A stretch of DNA of 64,000 bases from Pseudoalteromonas sp. GCY (GTDB lineage Bacteria > Pseudomonadota > Gammaproteobacteria > Enterobacterales > Alteromonadaceae): the NCBI RefSeq assembly GCF_016695175.1, contig NZ_CP068023.1, forward strand, positions 3,239,501 through 3,303,500, in the 5' to 3' direction. Below are positions 9,079 through 17,311 of this stretch, piece after piece. How positions within the stretch are numbered: the first letter of the stretch is position 1; every line of letters starts with the position of its first letter. The position numbers and the translations under genes are program-made. The notes under the pieces are model-generated. The model was not told where the DNA came from, did not search any database, and worked only from the letters and a program-made list of their open reading frames with translations.

Positions 9079-9545
9079 GATCTTTTCGCGCTGATATACA
9101 TGTTAATGTCGGCGTGAAACACTTTCTCTCCCGCAGTATTAAAAACTTCCACCGGTACAACTAGCTCTTCTTTATCTTGCCATGTTCGCGGGTATTCTAT
9201 TTGCGCCACGGCATGCAGATCGGTCTCGGCTTTAGCTAAATATTGCACTGACATCCCCTTTGGGATCCAGCGATGGGTTTTATGGTCGATGGTTGCGTCT
9301 GTCATGACTCCTGCACACAACTCCGCAAGATTACATTGTGCAATAGCGTGAACCGTACCTATGTGGTTATGAATGGCTTTACGGTTACGAATTGTGGCCC
9401 TACAAACGCCGGGCTTCAATTGTGTGATTTTAGGCTTAATGGTGCCAAAGTAAGGAGCCTTACGACATACCGCCTTACTGAACATCCATTTACCAAATGG
9501 CAACCAACTCATCCTTTTATAAATTTTTAAAAGTGGTGCAGACAT
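9075..9545 (-). CDS. DUF4442 hotdog-fold protein (thioesterase-like)
   Basis: The 156-residue protein resembles the DUF4442/PaaI-like hotdog group. It has a helical N-terminus, then IRNRKAIHNHIGTVHAIAQCNLAELCAGVM, the usual position of the active-site helix, and a closing strand run. Such proteins are thought to hydrolyse or bind acyl-CoA, but neither substrate nor activity can be read from the sequence. It stands alone and converges on the bactofilin gene with a 4-base overlap of the two 3' ends, leaving no room for a separate terminator between them. Confidence 0.8.
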   Translation of the reverse strand: MSAPLLKIYKRMSWLPFGKWMFSKAVCRKAPYFGTIKPKITQLKPGVCRATIRNRKAIHNHIGTVHAIAQCNLAELCAGVMTDATIDHKTHRWIPKGMSVQYLAKAETDLHAVAQIEYPRTWQDKEELVVPVEVFNTAGEKVFHADINMYISAKRS

Positions 9546-9708
9546 AAGATTTTTCTAAAATGATTTTGCTTAAAATTAACACATCTGACCAGTTAATCAA
9601 CCGTCTACAATTATCAGCGAATAAAATATCTTAAAAATTTGCTAAATCGGCGCTTTGTCCTGTCTTTTCTCATTCTCCACAATACAATAACGGCCAAAAG
9701 GAGACGCC

Positions 9709-10887
9709 ATGACCCAATCAAATTCAAAAGCACTGATTTTTATTCTCGCTTTACTTGTTATCTTTTGCCCTTTAGGTATCGATCTCTATCTACCTGCGTT
9801 TGTGGACATGCAGTCCAGCCTTCAAGTATCAGAAAGCCAAATTCAGCAAACAGTGAGTATTTATATGTTAGCTGTGGGTCTTGGACAATTGATAGCAGGT
9901 CCGCTTGCGGATAAATATGGCCGTAAGCCAGTCGCACTTGTTGGAATCGTTTTGTTTGCACTTGGCGCCGTGATGGCAAGCACAGTCTCCACTTGGCCGC
10001 TCATGATGGTAGCTCGAGTGCTACAAGGCCTGGGCGCTTGCGCCACTTTCGTCAGCGCTTTTGCTATTGTTCGTGATAGCTTTGGACACAAAGGCAGTGG
10101 CCAAATGATCACTTACCTCAATGGTATTGTATGTTTTATCCCGGCGTTAGCGCCTATTTTAGGTGCATGGCTAACCGTCGAATTTGGTTGGCAGAGTAAT
10201 TTTAGCTTTTTGTTTGGCTTTGCCATTGTTGGCCTCATCTTGGTTTCTCTTATATATAAAGAGACTCGCCCCGAAGATACGCATTACAGCGGTCATATCC
10301 TAGATTTGAGACGTTTTAAGCCGATGCTCAGTAGTACGACTTTCATTTACAATGCCGCCCTAGCGATGCTTGGTATGGCTGCAATGCTCGTATTTGTGAT
10401 TTCGGCTCCGGGGTGGATCATGGCAAAAATGGGCGGCAGTGTTTCCGACTTCACGTTTTGGTTTACTGGCAATGCGGCGCTGAGTATTGTCGCAAGTTTT
10501 ATTGCCCCCCACTTCATCAAGCGCAATAGCCAGAAGTCGCTTACCTTTGGCCTCGCCGTTTTTAGCTTTAGCGGCCTGTTGTTACTGGCTTTGCCACAAA
10601 CTGAAATAGCGCATTTTGTACTGCCTATGTATATGGCATCAGTCGGCTTTGCGTTTACGATTGGAGCAGCGGCAGGTAAAGCGTTATCTGGGTTTGCTAA
10701 ACAAGCTGGAACGGCTTCAGCGTTGATTGGGGTACTACAGATGAGTGGCGCAGGGGTGCTTGCAACCATGACGCAACCACTGGCATTGGATGCCCCTATT
10801 CAACTCGCGTTGCACTTACTACTCGCACTACCTTTCCTGCTATTGCTGGCTACGAAGCATCGTCACCAGCTTCACAGTGCAGCTTAA
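9709..10887 (+). CDS. Bcr/CflA family drug efflux MFS transporter
   Basis: Inner-membrane proton antiporter of the DHA1 Bcr/CflA group. The N-terminus LGIDLYLPAFVDMQ is diagnostic of the group, MFS motif A is present as GPLADKYGRKP, and about 12 hydrophobic helices fit 392 residues. The ATG follows AAAAGGAG. Typical family substrates include bicyclomycin, sulfonamides and chloramphenicol, and the actual substrate here is unknown. It is divergent from the hotdog gene, with a 163-bp shared upstream region. Confidence 0.92.
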   Translation: MTQSNSKALIFILALLVIFCPLGIDLYLPAFVDMQSSLQVSESQIQQTVSIYMLAVGLGQLIAGPLADKYGRKPVALVGIVLFALGAVMASTVSTWPLMMVARVLQGLGACATFVSAFAIVRDSFGHKGSGQMITYLNGIVCFIPALAPILGAWLTVEFGWQSNFSFLFGFAIVGLILVSLIYKETRPEDTHYSGHILDLRRFKPMLSSTTFIYNAALAMLGMAAMLVFVISAPGWIMAKMGGSVSDFTFWFTGNAALSIVASFIAPHFIKRNSQKSLTFGLAVFSFSGLLLLALPQTEIAHFVLPMYMASVGFAFTIGAAAGKALSGFAKQAGTASALIGVLQMSGAGVLATMTQPLALDAPIQLALHLLLALPFLLLLATKHRHQLHSAA

Positions 10888-11128
10888 TTGTAATTGATAT
10901 AATAGCAATTATCAGTACAGTTCCTTTATTAATAACTACGATGTATGGTTAGACGTCCTGTCATAACCATACATTATATCAAAGTAATTAAATATTCTTA
11001 TTAATTCCACAAATCTGCATAATTTACTCTTTACGAGTTCTTGTTATTGGTTATATGCTAACCACCGTTAAGAAGTTGTTAGTTTTTATTAACAACAATA
11101 TTCACGCAATGTAACTGAGAAAATAACA

Positions 11129-12967
11129 ATGAAATTAAACAAGTTAACTGGGGCACTACTCATCGCTGGCGCTTGCGCTATGTCACAAGCACAGGCATCT
11201 GACGATCGATACATCATTCAGGTCGATAATTCGAAAAAAGGCGTCGTAAAAGCACTTGCTAAAAAGCTTGGCGCTGAGCTGCACGTTGATGGCGATGGCT
11301 TCTTCGCTGCAACTTTTACTGGCAAAGATCTTAGTCAAGTAAAGGGCTTATTAAACAACCCACACATCAAACTCGTTGAAGCAGACCAAAAGCGTTACCC
11401 AATGGGGATTTATAACGACGACGCAGGCAACCCAATGCAGCAACAGATTACGCCTTATGCGGTGTACCAATCACAAGCTGATCAACTTACTTTCGATGCG
11501 AATGCAGGCATGAAAGTATGTGTGATTGACTCAGGTCTTGACCAATCAAACCCCGATTTCATTTGGGGTAATATCACTGGTGACAATGACAGCGGCACAG
11601 GTAATTGGTATGAAAATGGTGGCCCACACGGCACACACGTAGCCGGTACTATCGGTGCTGCTGACAATAATATTGGTGTTATCGGCATGGCACCTGGCGT
11701 GCCAATGCACATTATTAAAGTATTTAACGCAGAAGGTTGGGGCTACTCTTCTGACCTTGCTCACGCAGCAAACTTATGCTCACAAGCAGGTGCAAACATC
11801 ATCAATATGAGTTTGGGTGGTGGTGGCTCAAACAATACAGAATCAAACGCATTTGAAAACTTCCGTAATGCTGGTGGCTTAGTGGTTGCGGCAGCTGGTA
11901 ACGATGGCAACAATGTTCGTTCATATCCTGCAGGCTATCCTTCAGTAATGATGATCGGTGCAAACGATGCAGATAATCAAATTGCAGACTTTTCTCAGTA
12001 CCCAAGCTGTACTTCTGGCCGTGGAAAGCGCGCGACTAACGACGAGCATATTTGTGTAGAGGTAACTGCAGGCGGTGTTGATACACTTTCAACTTACCCA
12101 GCAGACATGGCGACTTCTTCAAGCATGACCGCTGACGGTGCGGCGTTTGCAAGTTCAGCAATGGAAAACAGTGGTAACGCTTCAGGCTCGCTTTACTTTA
12201 TGGGCACCGCTGAAGCAACTGATGGTGCTGCAAACGGTAAGGTGTGCCTAATTGACCGTGGTAATATTTCATTCCACGATAAAGTAGCAAACTGTGAAGC
12301 ATCTGGTGGTATCGGTGCGATTATCGTAAATAATGAAGCTGGCATGCTATACGGCACTTTAGGTGATACTAACAGCACATCAATCCCAGCGGTTGGCGCT
12401 GCATTTGAAGATCGCACTGCGTTGATGGCAGCTACAAACGCGAACATCAGCATTGGTACGAGTGATTATGGCTTAATGAGCGGCACGTCAATGGCAACTC
12501 CTGCTGTTGCAGGTCTTGCAGCACTGGTATGGTCTAACCACCCAGAGTGTACTGGTGAAGAAATCCGTAGTGCATTAAAAGCAACCGCAGCAGATGCTGG
12601 CGCTGCAGGTAAAGACGTGTACTTTGGTTACGGTATCGTTAAAGCAGCAGATGCGAGCGCTTACTTAACCGCTAATGGTTGTGCTGGCGGTGGTACAGGT
12701 TCAGGTGACGGTGATAACACAACAAGCGTTGAGCTTTCAGCTTCGGGTTATAAGCAAAAAGGTAACAGTTATGTTGACTTAAGCTGGAATGGTGCAAGCA
12801 CGTCACAAGTCGATATTTATCGCAACGGTAGTAAAATTGTCACAACTAGCAATGATAATAGTCATACAGACATCATCAGTGTTAAAGGCGGCGGTACATA
12901 CGGCTACCAAGTGTGCGAACAAGGTAGCACTGCGGCCTGTTCAGCAACACAAACTGTTGTGTTTTAA
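11129..12967 (+). CDS. Secreted subtilisin-like serine protease (S8) with PA insert and C-terminal Ig-like domain
   Basis: An extracellular protease precursor of 612 residues. It has a signal peptide (about 1-23, ending near SQAQAS), an I9-type propeptide (about 27-95), then the catalytic domain with Asp134 (VIDSGLD), His167 (HGTHVAG) and Ser454 (SGTSMATP). A protease-associated (PA) domain of about 120 residues is inserted between His and Ser, around 310-435. A Gly/Ser/Asp linker leads to a fibronectin/Ig-like C-terminal domain (about 535-612) that may aid secretion or substrate contact. Marine Pseudoalteromonas secrete several such enzymes. It is flanked by a 241-bp AT-rich leader and a good terminator, so it is likely transcribed alone. 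Confidence 0.95.
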   Translation: MKLNKLTGALLIAGACAMSQAQASDDRYIIQVDNSKKGVVKALAKKLGAELHVDGDGFFAATFTGKDLSQVKGLLNNPHIKLVEADQKRYPMGIYNDDAGNPMQQQITPYAVYQSQADQLTFDANAGMKVCVIDSGLDQSNPDFIWGNITGDNDSGTGNWYENGGPHGTHVAGTIGAADNNIGVIGMAPGVPMHIIKVFNAEGWGYSSDLAHAANLCSQAGANIINMSLGGGGSNNTESNAFENFRNAGGLVVAAAGNDGNNVRSYPAGYPSVMMIGANDADNQIADFSQYPSCTSGRGKRATNDEHICVEVTAGGVDTLSTYPADMATSSSMTADGAAFASSAMENSGNASGSLYFMGTAEATDGAANGKVCLIDRGNISFHDKVANCEASGGIGAIIVNNEAGMLYGTLGDTNSTSIPAVGAAFEDRTALMAATNANISIGTSDYGLMSGTSMATPAVAGLAALVWSNHPECTGEEIRSALKATAADAGAAGKDVYFGYGIVKAADASAYLTANGCAGGGTGSGDGDNTTSVELSASGYKQKGNSYVDLSWNGASTSQVDIYRNGSKIVTTSNDNSHTDIISVKGGGTYGYQVCEQGSTAACSATQTVVF

Positions 12968-12988
12968 CTCCCAACCAACCAATTCAAG

Positions 12989-13017
12989 AATGCCGGTCTT
13001 TTGATCGGCATTTTTTT
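12989..13017 (+). terminator. Rho-independent terminator after the S8 protease
   Basis: A 10-bp stem (AATGCCGGTC/GATCGGCATT, one G-T pair) with a TTTT loop, then seven Ts. Confidence 0.85.
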
Positions 13018-13175
13018 ATTCTACTACTCTCCCCCATCTTTTGTTGATAGCTTGTTCAGATCCCTCTTAAGATCTGGATAAAACGAGTAAGCCTTTGCCC
13101 ATAGAGATTTGTTCATTTCCATTTCACTTCTACACTCTATAATGGATATGGACAGTCACAGAAGGAGTTCATGAA

Positions 13176-14048
13176 ATGAGTACATCGGGTTATACCCCAC
13201 CTAAAGTTTGGCAGTGGCCATGGCAAAGTGGCGATGGTAGTAAATTCGCAAATATCAACCGCCCTACTGCAGGCGCAAGATTCGAAAAGTCCCTACCGCA
13301 AGGCAAACACCCGTTACAACTCTACTCCCTCGCGACTCCAAACGGCGTGAAAGTGACTATCTTGCTAGAAGAGCTTTTAGCAGCCGGGGTAAAAGAAGCA
13401 GAATATGATGCCTTTTTAATTAATATCATGGAAGGTGAGCAATTTAGCTCAGGATTTGTTGCACTTAATCCAAATTCTAAGATCCCCGCGTTATTAGATA
13501 CCAGCACCAATGAACCTACCAAAATCTTTGAATCTGGCTCAATTTTGCTTTATTTAGCTGAAAAGTTCCAAAAGTTCATTCCTCAAGACCCCACAAAACG
13601 CACGGAGTGCCTCAACTGGTTATTTTGGCAAATGGGGGCTGCGCCACTACTTGGTGGTGGGTTCGGTCACTTCTACGCCTACGCACCAGAACACTACGAA
13701 TATCCAATCAACCGCTACACGATGGAAGTGAAGCGCCAACTGGACTTACTGAATCAACACCTAGCCACAAGAGAATATATTTGTGGCGATGAATACACTA
13801 TCGCGGATATAGCAATCTGGCCGTGGTATGGCGTGCTAGCCCAAGGACACCTATATGATGCGGCAGAGTTTTTAGACGTCAATGGCTATGAACACGTGAT
13901 CCGCTGGGCTGGACTCATCGCCTCAAGAGAAGCGGTCAAACGCGGAAAAATGGTAAATAAAACATGGGGAGAACCTCATGAGCAACTTCATGAAAGACAC
14001 GACGCCAGCGACTTTGAAACCAGCACCCAAGACAAACTAGCGCCATAA
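13176..14048 (+). CDS. yghU: YghU-type glutathione-dependent disulfide-bond oxidoreductase (GST family)
   Basis: A glutathione transferase fold protein of the Nu class, close in layout to E. coli YghU (288 residues; this one is 290). It has the long N-terminal extension YTPPKVWQWPW, an N-terminal thioredoxin-like domain starting LQLYSLATPNGVKVTILLEEL, the cis-Pro region NPNSKIPALLD, the glutathione contact ESGSILLYLAEK, and an all-helical C-terminal domain with DYTIADIAIWPW-like residues. YghU reduces disulfides and organic peroxides using two glutathiones. It is not a maleylacetoacetate isomerase, despite lying 5.8 kb from fahA. GAAGGAG precedes the start. Confidence 0.92.
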   Translation: MSTSGYTPPKVWQWPWQSGDGSKFANINRPTAGARFEKSLPQGKHPLQLYSLATPNGVKVTILLEELLAAGVKEAEYDAFLINIMEGEQFSSGFVALNPNSKIPALLDTSTNEPTKIFESGSILLYLAEKFQKFIPQDPTKRTECLNWLFWQMGAAPLLGGGFGHFYAYAPEHYEYPINRYTMEVKRQLDLLNQHLATREYICGDEYTIADIAIWPWYGVLAQGHLYDAAEFLDVNGYEHVIRWAGLIASREAVKRGKMVNKTWGEPHEQLHERHDASDFETSTQDKLAP

Positions 14049-14094
14049 CCTTACCTTGGTTTAATTCTTGGTTTAACAAGGGTTAGCTTTATCT

Positions 14095-14130
14095 ATCGGG
14101 TTTGATTAATCAGATTTAATCAAACCCGAT
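14095..14130. terminator. Long inverted repeat between yghU and a convergent gene
   Basis: A perfect 14-bp stem (ATCGGGTTTGATTA) with an 8-nt loop. It lies between convergent genes, so a two-way transcription stop is likely, though T tracts are weak. Confidence 0.5.
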
Positions 14131-14212
14131 TGACTGTGTATCAGAAAAGAATGGTGTTAGCACTTTGAACAGCATTTTCTTATTAGAGCGTCGAACACAT
14201 CTGCATTAGTGT

Positions 14213-14578
14213 TTACCCAAAGATATGAAATCCACTTTGTAATCTTCCGACGATCGCGACTAAACCGCTTCCCATTATCACACCTATGAGAAGCGTTCCG
14301 AAAATAAGACATACATAGAGTAGTGTCCAAGCACTGGAAGATTTTGACCTCTCCTGCTCCTCTGAAGTATTGTAGGAACATCGGTAGATTCTACGCAGGC
14401 TTCTTTCCACCCCAAAAACAGTGCCACCGATCAAGCCAAAAAGCAGTGCGACCGCGAAAGTAATAACCCGATACTCTGCATTATCAAAACCATCCCATAA
14501 AAGAATAGCCCCGTTGATCCAAGCTAAACCAGTACAACCCCATGAGGCAAGTAGATAGATTATCAGCATGCGTGTCAT
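14213..14578 (-). CDS. Small inner-membrane protein of unknown function
   Basis: The 121-residue product is not recognised. It has three or four hydrophobic helices (about 4-28, 38-57, 82-110), a basic cytosolic loop (VERSLRRIYR) and a Ser/Glu-rich stretch between helices 2 and 3. Its ATG lies 3 bases after the stop of a broken acetyltransferase read in the same direction (TAATCATG), so it may once have been translationally coupled. It lies at the downstream edge of the cassette run, but no attC-like site follows it, so whether it belongs to a cassette or to the host backbone is open. Confidence 0.6.
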   Translation of the reverse strand: MTRMLIIYLLASWGCTGLAWINGAILLWDGFDNAEYRVITFAVALLFGLIGGTVFGVERSLRRIYRCSYNTSEEQERSKSSSAWTLLYVCLIFGTLLIGVIMGSGLVAIVGRLQSGFHIFG

Positions 14579-14581
14579 TGA

Positions 14582-14774
14582 TTACCTACTTTCGGCGAAA
14601 CGGCTATTGAAAAAGTCTATCAGCGCTAATGATTGCGCTTCAGTTTTATATGCTTCAATATCGTAAAACTTAACCACGTTTTCGTCAGAAAAAAATAGCT
14701 AACAAAGCAAGGGGGTTATCTCTTGATAGCTTATTAAGAATTAACCGAGATGTTTCTAATTCTGGAAATTTCAC
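14582..14774 (-). pseudogene. Broken GNAT (RimJ/RimL-like) acetyltransferase, cassette remnant
   Basis: Reading the minus strand from the GTG at 14774 gives FPELETSRLILNKLSRD followed by NPLALLAIF, then a stop. Dropping one T from a seven-T run at about 14689-14695 restores the frame into SDENVVKFYDIEAYKTEAQS and ALIDFFNSRFAES, a clear match in layout to the N-terminus of RimJ/RimL acetyltransferases (ETxRLxLR...IFSDxxVxxYYD...). Reading then ends at 14582, so the acetyl-CoA binding half is missing. The start lies 15 bases from an attC end, as expected for a cassette gene. It has both a frameshift and a C-terminal truncation and cannot encode an active enzyme. Confidence 0.7.
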
Positions 14775-14788
14775 TTAAATTCTCTTTG

Positions 14789-14889
14789 AATTAACGCCGC
14801 AATATGGGGCGTATAAATGCTTGGCTATAATCGCGAAGAATGAGCGCCAGCCAAGCTTTAGACGTCCCATCCATGATTGCCTTGTTAGC
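14789..14889 (-). other. Integron attC-like site 1, hit by an IS
   Basis: Minus-strand reading: R'' core GCTAAC, arm CAAGGCAATCATGGATGGG, inner pair GCTTGGCT...AGCCAAGC, return arm ACGCCCCATATTGCGGC, and R' core GTTAATT. The arms pair imperfectly with unpaired bases, as in attC sites. The R'' end was duplicated when the ISAs1 element inserted (10-bp copy at 17302-17311). Confidence 0.65.
14880..14889. repeat. 10-bp target duplication, left copy
   Basis: CCTTGTTAGC lies directly before the left end of the ISAs1 element. The identical right copy is at 17302-17311. Duplications of 8-10 bp are usual for ISAs1-family elements. Confidence 0.85.
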
Positions 14890-15842
14890 CACGGCGGGAT
14901 CACACTTTGTAAAAAGGCTTTAACACCCGGTCTTTTTCTGATCTAATAACGCCCACATTATCACTATCTACTTGTTAATTATGTCGTTATTTAGCCACCT
15001 TGAACTTGTTGAAGATAAGCGTTCTTCTATCAATCAACATCATGATCTTGCTGATGTTTTGTTTCTTATCATCTCGGCGGTTTTATCTGGTTGTGAAGGC
15101 TGGAAAGATATCGAGGTGTTCGGGCACAGTAAACTGCCTTGGCTCAGGCAGTTCAGAGCATTTAAGCACGGTATTCCAACGCGACATAGCATTGCACGAA
15201 TTCTTAAAACAGTGGAGACTGATTCGTTGGTTTTGGCCTTGTTCAGTTGGGTCAACGAACAGCGCTCTCAGTCTGGTAAGCCAATTATTGCGTTTGATGG
15301 CAAAACCCTGCGCGGTGCCAGTAAAAAGCGTGAGGATAACTTACACTTGGTGTCCGCTTTTGATTGTGAGTCTGGTTTAACTTTGTATCAGCGAACGGTA
15401 GAAAATAAGTCCAATGAGATACCGGCAGTTAGGGCCTTATTAGATGTGCTCGATATTTCAGATTCTATCGTCACACTAGACGCACTACATTGTCAGAAAG
15501 CGACACTTTCAGCATTGATTTCAAGAGGGGCTGACTATCTGGTTCAGGTCAAAGCAAATCAGAAAACACTCTATAAAGCAGTCACTTCATGTTTTGAAAC
15601 AGCCTTTGAAGAAGAAAAGAATTTGCCTGAAGATGTACAAGTCAGCAATGGTCATGGACGTCAGGAAACACGCATCACTTATGTTCTGAAGGCCGACAAT
15701 CTGCCTGAAGAGATAAGAGAAAAATGGCCTGGGCTTACTTCGCTGGTCGCGGTTGAAAGGCACAAAAAATCCGAGTCGATAACAAAAATAGACACGCACT
15801 TTTGTAACTCCACCCAATTTAGTACAGCTATTTCGTAGAATT

Positions 15843-16580
15843 TTATGCAGCCTCAAGATAACCAATTGGTGTCATATCGCCAAGTGAATCATGAGGTCGC
15901 TCATAATTATAAATATCTAACCACTCATCAGTGATTTCACGTACTTCTTGCAGTGACTCAAACAAGTATAAATCTAGCACTTCTTCACGGTAACTCCGAT
16001 TAAACCTTTCCACAAAACCATTTTGGTAAGGACTGCCTGGCTCTATAAATTCCAACTTGATGTCATTTTTCATTGCCCAATCTTCGAGTGCCGTTGAAGT
16101 AAATTCTGGACCATTATCCACTCTAATCTGCTTTGGTTTACCGCGCCAAGCAATAATTTGTTGTAGCGTTCTAATAACTCGTTCAGAAGTTAAGCTTGTA
16201 TCGACCTCAATCGCCAGTGCTTGTCGGTTGAAATCATCCAGCACATTCAGTGTTCTAAAACGATGTCCATAGCTTAATGCGTCACTCATAAAGTCCATTG
16301 ACCACGATTCATTATGTTGTGTCGGTGCACTTAATGGTTCAGGTGTTCTTGTTGGAACACGGCGCTTTCCCTTACGTCTCAAGTTTAGTTTTAGCATGTT
16401 ATAAACGCGTTCAACACGCTTTTTATTCCACGGCTTACCTTTATTGCGAAGCCTTTTGAATAGCTTAGGCAACCCCCACCTAGGATGGCGCTCTACCAGC
16501 GCAAGTAATGCGTCGATAACTTCATCATCTGACGGTCGTTTATGTTTGTAATAAAAAACTGAGCGGCTTAACCCTGCCAC
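15843..16580 (-). CDS. IS3-family transposase OrfB (DDE integrase domain)
   Basis: Catalytic subunit of the IS3 transposase. It has an HTH_21-like N-terminal part (DALLALVERHPRWGLPKLFKRL) and an rve integrase core with the DDE residues in WSMDFMSD, IRVDNGPEF and NGFVERFNRSYREEVLD. A GTG at 16580 gives 245 residues, but the frame stays open upstream to the A6G slip site at 16661-16667. The working protein is most likely an OrfAB fusion made by -1 frameshifting from orfA. The family normally has about 280 residues in this domain, which the upstream extension supplies. Confidence 0.9.
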   Translation of the reverse strand: MAGLSRSVFYYKHKRPSDDEVIDALLALVERHPRWGLPKLFKRLRNKGKPWNKKRVERVYNMLKLNLRRKGKRRVPTRTPEPLSAPTQHNESWSMDFMSDALSYGHRFRTLNVLDDFNRQALAIEVDTSLTSERVIRTLQQIIAWRGKPKQIRVDNGPEFTSTALEDWAMKNDIKLEFIEPGSPYQNGFVERFNRSYREEVLDLYLFESLQEVREITDEWLDIYNYERPHDSLGDMTPIGYLEAA

Positions 16581-16654
16581 TTCACAAGCAAATGCGACGC
16601 TGACGTTAAATTGAGCTCTTAAATGCTCTACCCAAGCTCTGCGCCTACTTGTTT

Positions 16655-16921
16655 TTACAGCTTTTTTGCGATGATATCCTCAAGCATCGAGTGCTTTAGG
16701 CTAAGCGTTGCAAACATATCTTTTAGCTTACGGTTTTCTTCTTCAAGCTCTTTAAGTCGCTTAACGTCTGAAGCTTCCATCCCGCCATATTTTGAGCGCC
16801 ATTTATAAAACGTACTTTGGCCGATACCATGTTTGCGGCAGATTTCTGGCACAGGAATACCTGATTCAGCTTCCTTGATCATGCTGACAATTTGGGTTTC
16901 GGTGAACTTGCTTTTTCTCAT
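16655..16921 (-). CDS. IS3-family transposase OrfA (HTH)
   Basis: The 88-residue DNA-binding half: a helix-turn-helix (QIVSMIKEAESGIPVPEICR then HGIGQSTFYKWR) followed by a leucine-zipper-like coiled coil (KRLKELEEENRKLKDMF). It ends ...IIAKKL just after the slip sequence A AAA AAG (minus strand 16667 to 16661). A -1 shift there leads into AVKTSRRRAWVEHL and on to OrfB. This is the standard IS3 control of transposase level. Confidence 0.92.
   Translation of the reverse strand: MRKSKFTETQIVSMIKEAESGIPVPEICRKHGIGQSTFYKWRSKYGGMEASDVKRLKELEEENRKLKDMFATLSLKHSMLEDIIAKKL
16661..16667 (-). promoter_or_regulatory. Programmed -1 frameshift slip site in the IS3-family element
   Basis: A AAA AAG in the orfA frame, four codons before its end. 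The -1 frame is open from here into orfB. It matches the classical IS3-family slippery heptamer. Confidence 0.75.
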
Positions 16922-17301
16922 CGTAAATTTTCCTATTTTAGTTAATGGAAAATTCTACTTATGAACTGTTTCATTTTTTGGGGGAGTTACACTTTTATGT
17001 CACTTCAGTTGAGCCTGATGCACAGATGTTACAAAAAGCTATCCGCCACCATTGGCACATCGAGAACCAGCAGCATTGGGTACTGGATGTCGTGTTTAAG
17101 GAAGATGCTTGCCAGATCAGTGAGCCGATTTCCGCGGAAAACATGGCGCTGTTCAGACGGGTCGTTCGCAATCTGGTAAAACAGCACACAGGCCGTAAAG
17201 ATTCGATACGTGGTAAGTGTGTTCGGGCCAGCTTTGACGATGAATTCAGGGCAGAGCTTATCTTCGGTTAATGGTCGTTAACGAAGTATGCTCTCACCCT
17301 G

Positions 17302-17311
17302 CCTTGTTAGC
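17302..17311. repeat. 10-bp target duplication, right copy
   Basis: CCTTGTTAGC, identical to 14880-14889, directly after the right end of the ISAs1 element. It includes the TAA stop of the minus-strand cassette gene and the R'' core of its attC. Confidence 0.85.

Larger units (their letters stand above)
15803..16991 (-). mobile_element. IS3-family insertion sequence (1,189 bp)
   Basis: The ends are TGTAACTCC...GGAGTTACA, typical TG...CA IS3 termini, with partly matching inner repeats and a 3-bp CTT duplication (15800-15802 and 16992-16994). It encodes orfA and orfB on the minus strand with a -1 frameshift signal between them. Both frames look complete, so the element may be active. It lies inside the ISAs1 transposase and is therefore the younger insertion. 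Confidence 0.9.
14981..17271 (+). pseudogene. ISAs1-family transposase split by an IS3-family insertion
   Basis: The 5' part (14981-15802) starts MSLFSHLELVEDKRSSINQH and holds the DUF/Tnp-ISAs1 N-terminal domain and the first DDE segment (IAFDGKTLRG, ISDSIVTLDALHCQK). The 3' part (16992-17271) carries HHWHIENQQHWVLDVVFKED, the conserved C-terminal box with the last acidic residue. Joining 15802 to 16995, which removes the insert and one copy of the CTT duplication, restores a continuous frame through KIDTHFYVTSVEPD, so the gene was intact before the second hit. It is now dead unless the inserted element leaves precisely. Confidence 0.9.
14890..17301 (+). mobile_element. ISAs1-family insertion sequence, interrupted by an IS3-family element
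   Basis: The ends are defined by a 10-bp target duplication and imperfect inverted repeats (left CACGGCGGGATCACAC, right CAGGGTGAGAGCATAC, 11 of 16 matching). Removing the IS3-family insert and its 3-bp duplication leaves about 1.22 kb with one transposase frame, right for the family. The element sits in the R'' core of an attC site, so it separates a cassette gene from its recombination site. Confidence 0.85.

Noticed and set aside
9639..9914. A 91-codon plus-strand frame overlapping the Bcr/CflA gene start
   Set aside because: It runs in another frame of a clear transporter gene and has no support of its own.
13176..14048. The GST-family gene as maleylacetoacetate isomerase completing the tyrosine pathway
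   Set aside because: Its length and N-terminal extension fit YghU, not the approximately 215-residue MaiA with its SSCSXR-type active site.
16945..17271. A separate small gene for the C-terminal transposase piece
   Set aside because: Its first codons lie inside the IS3-family end, and it is simply the 3' part of the interrupted ISAs1 transposase.
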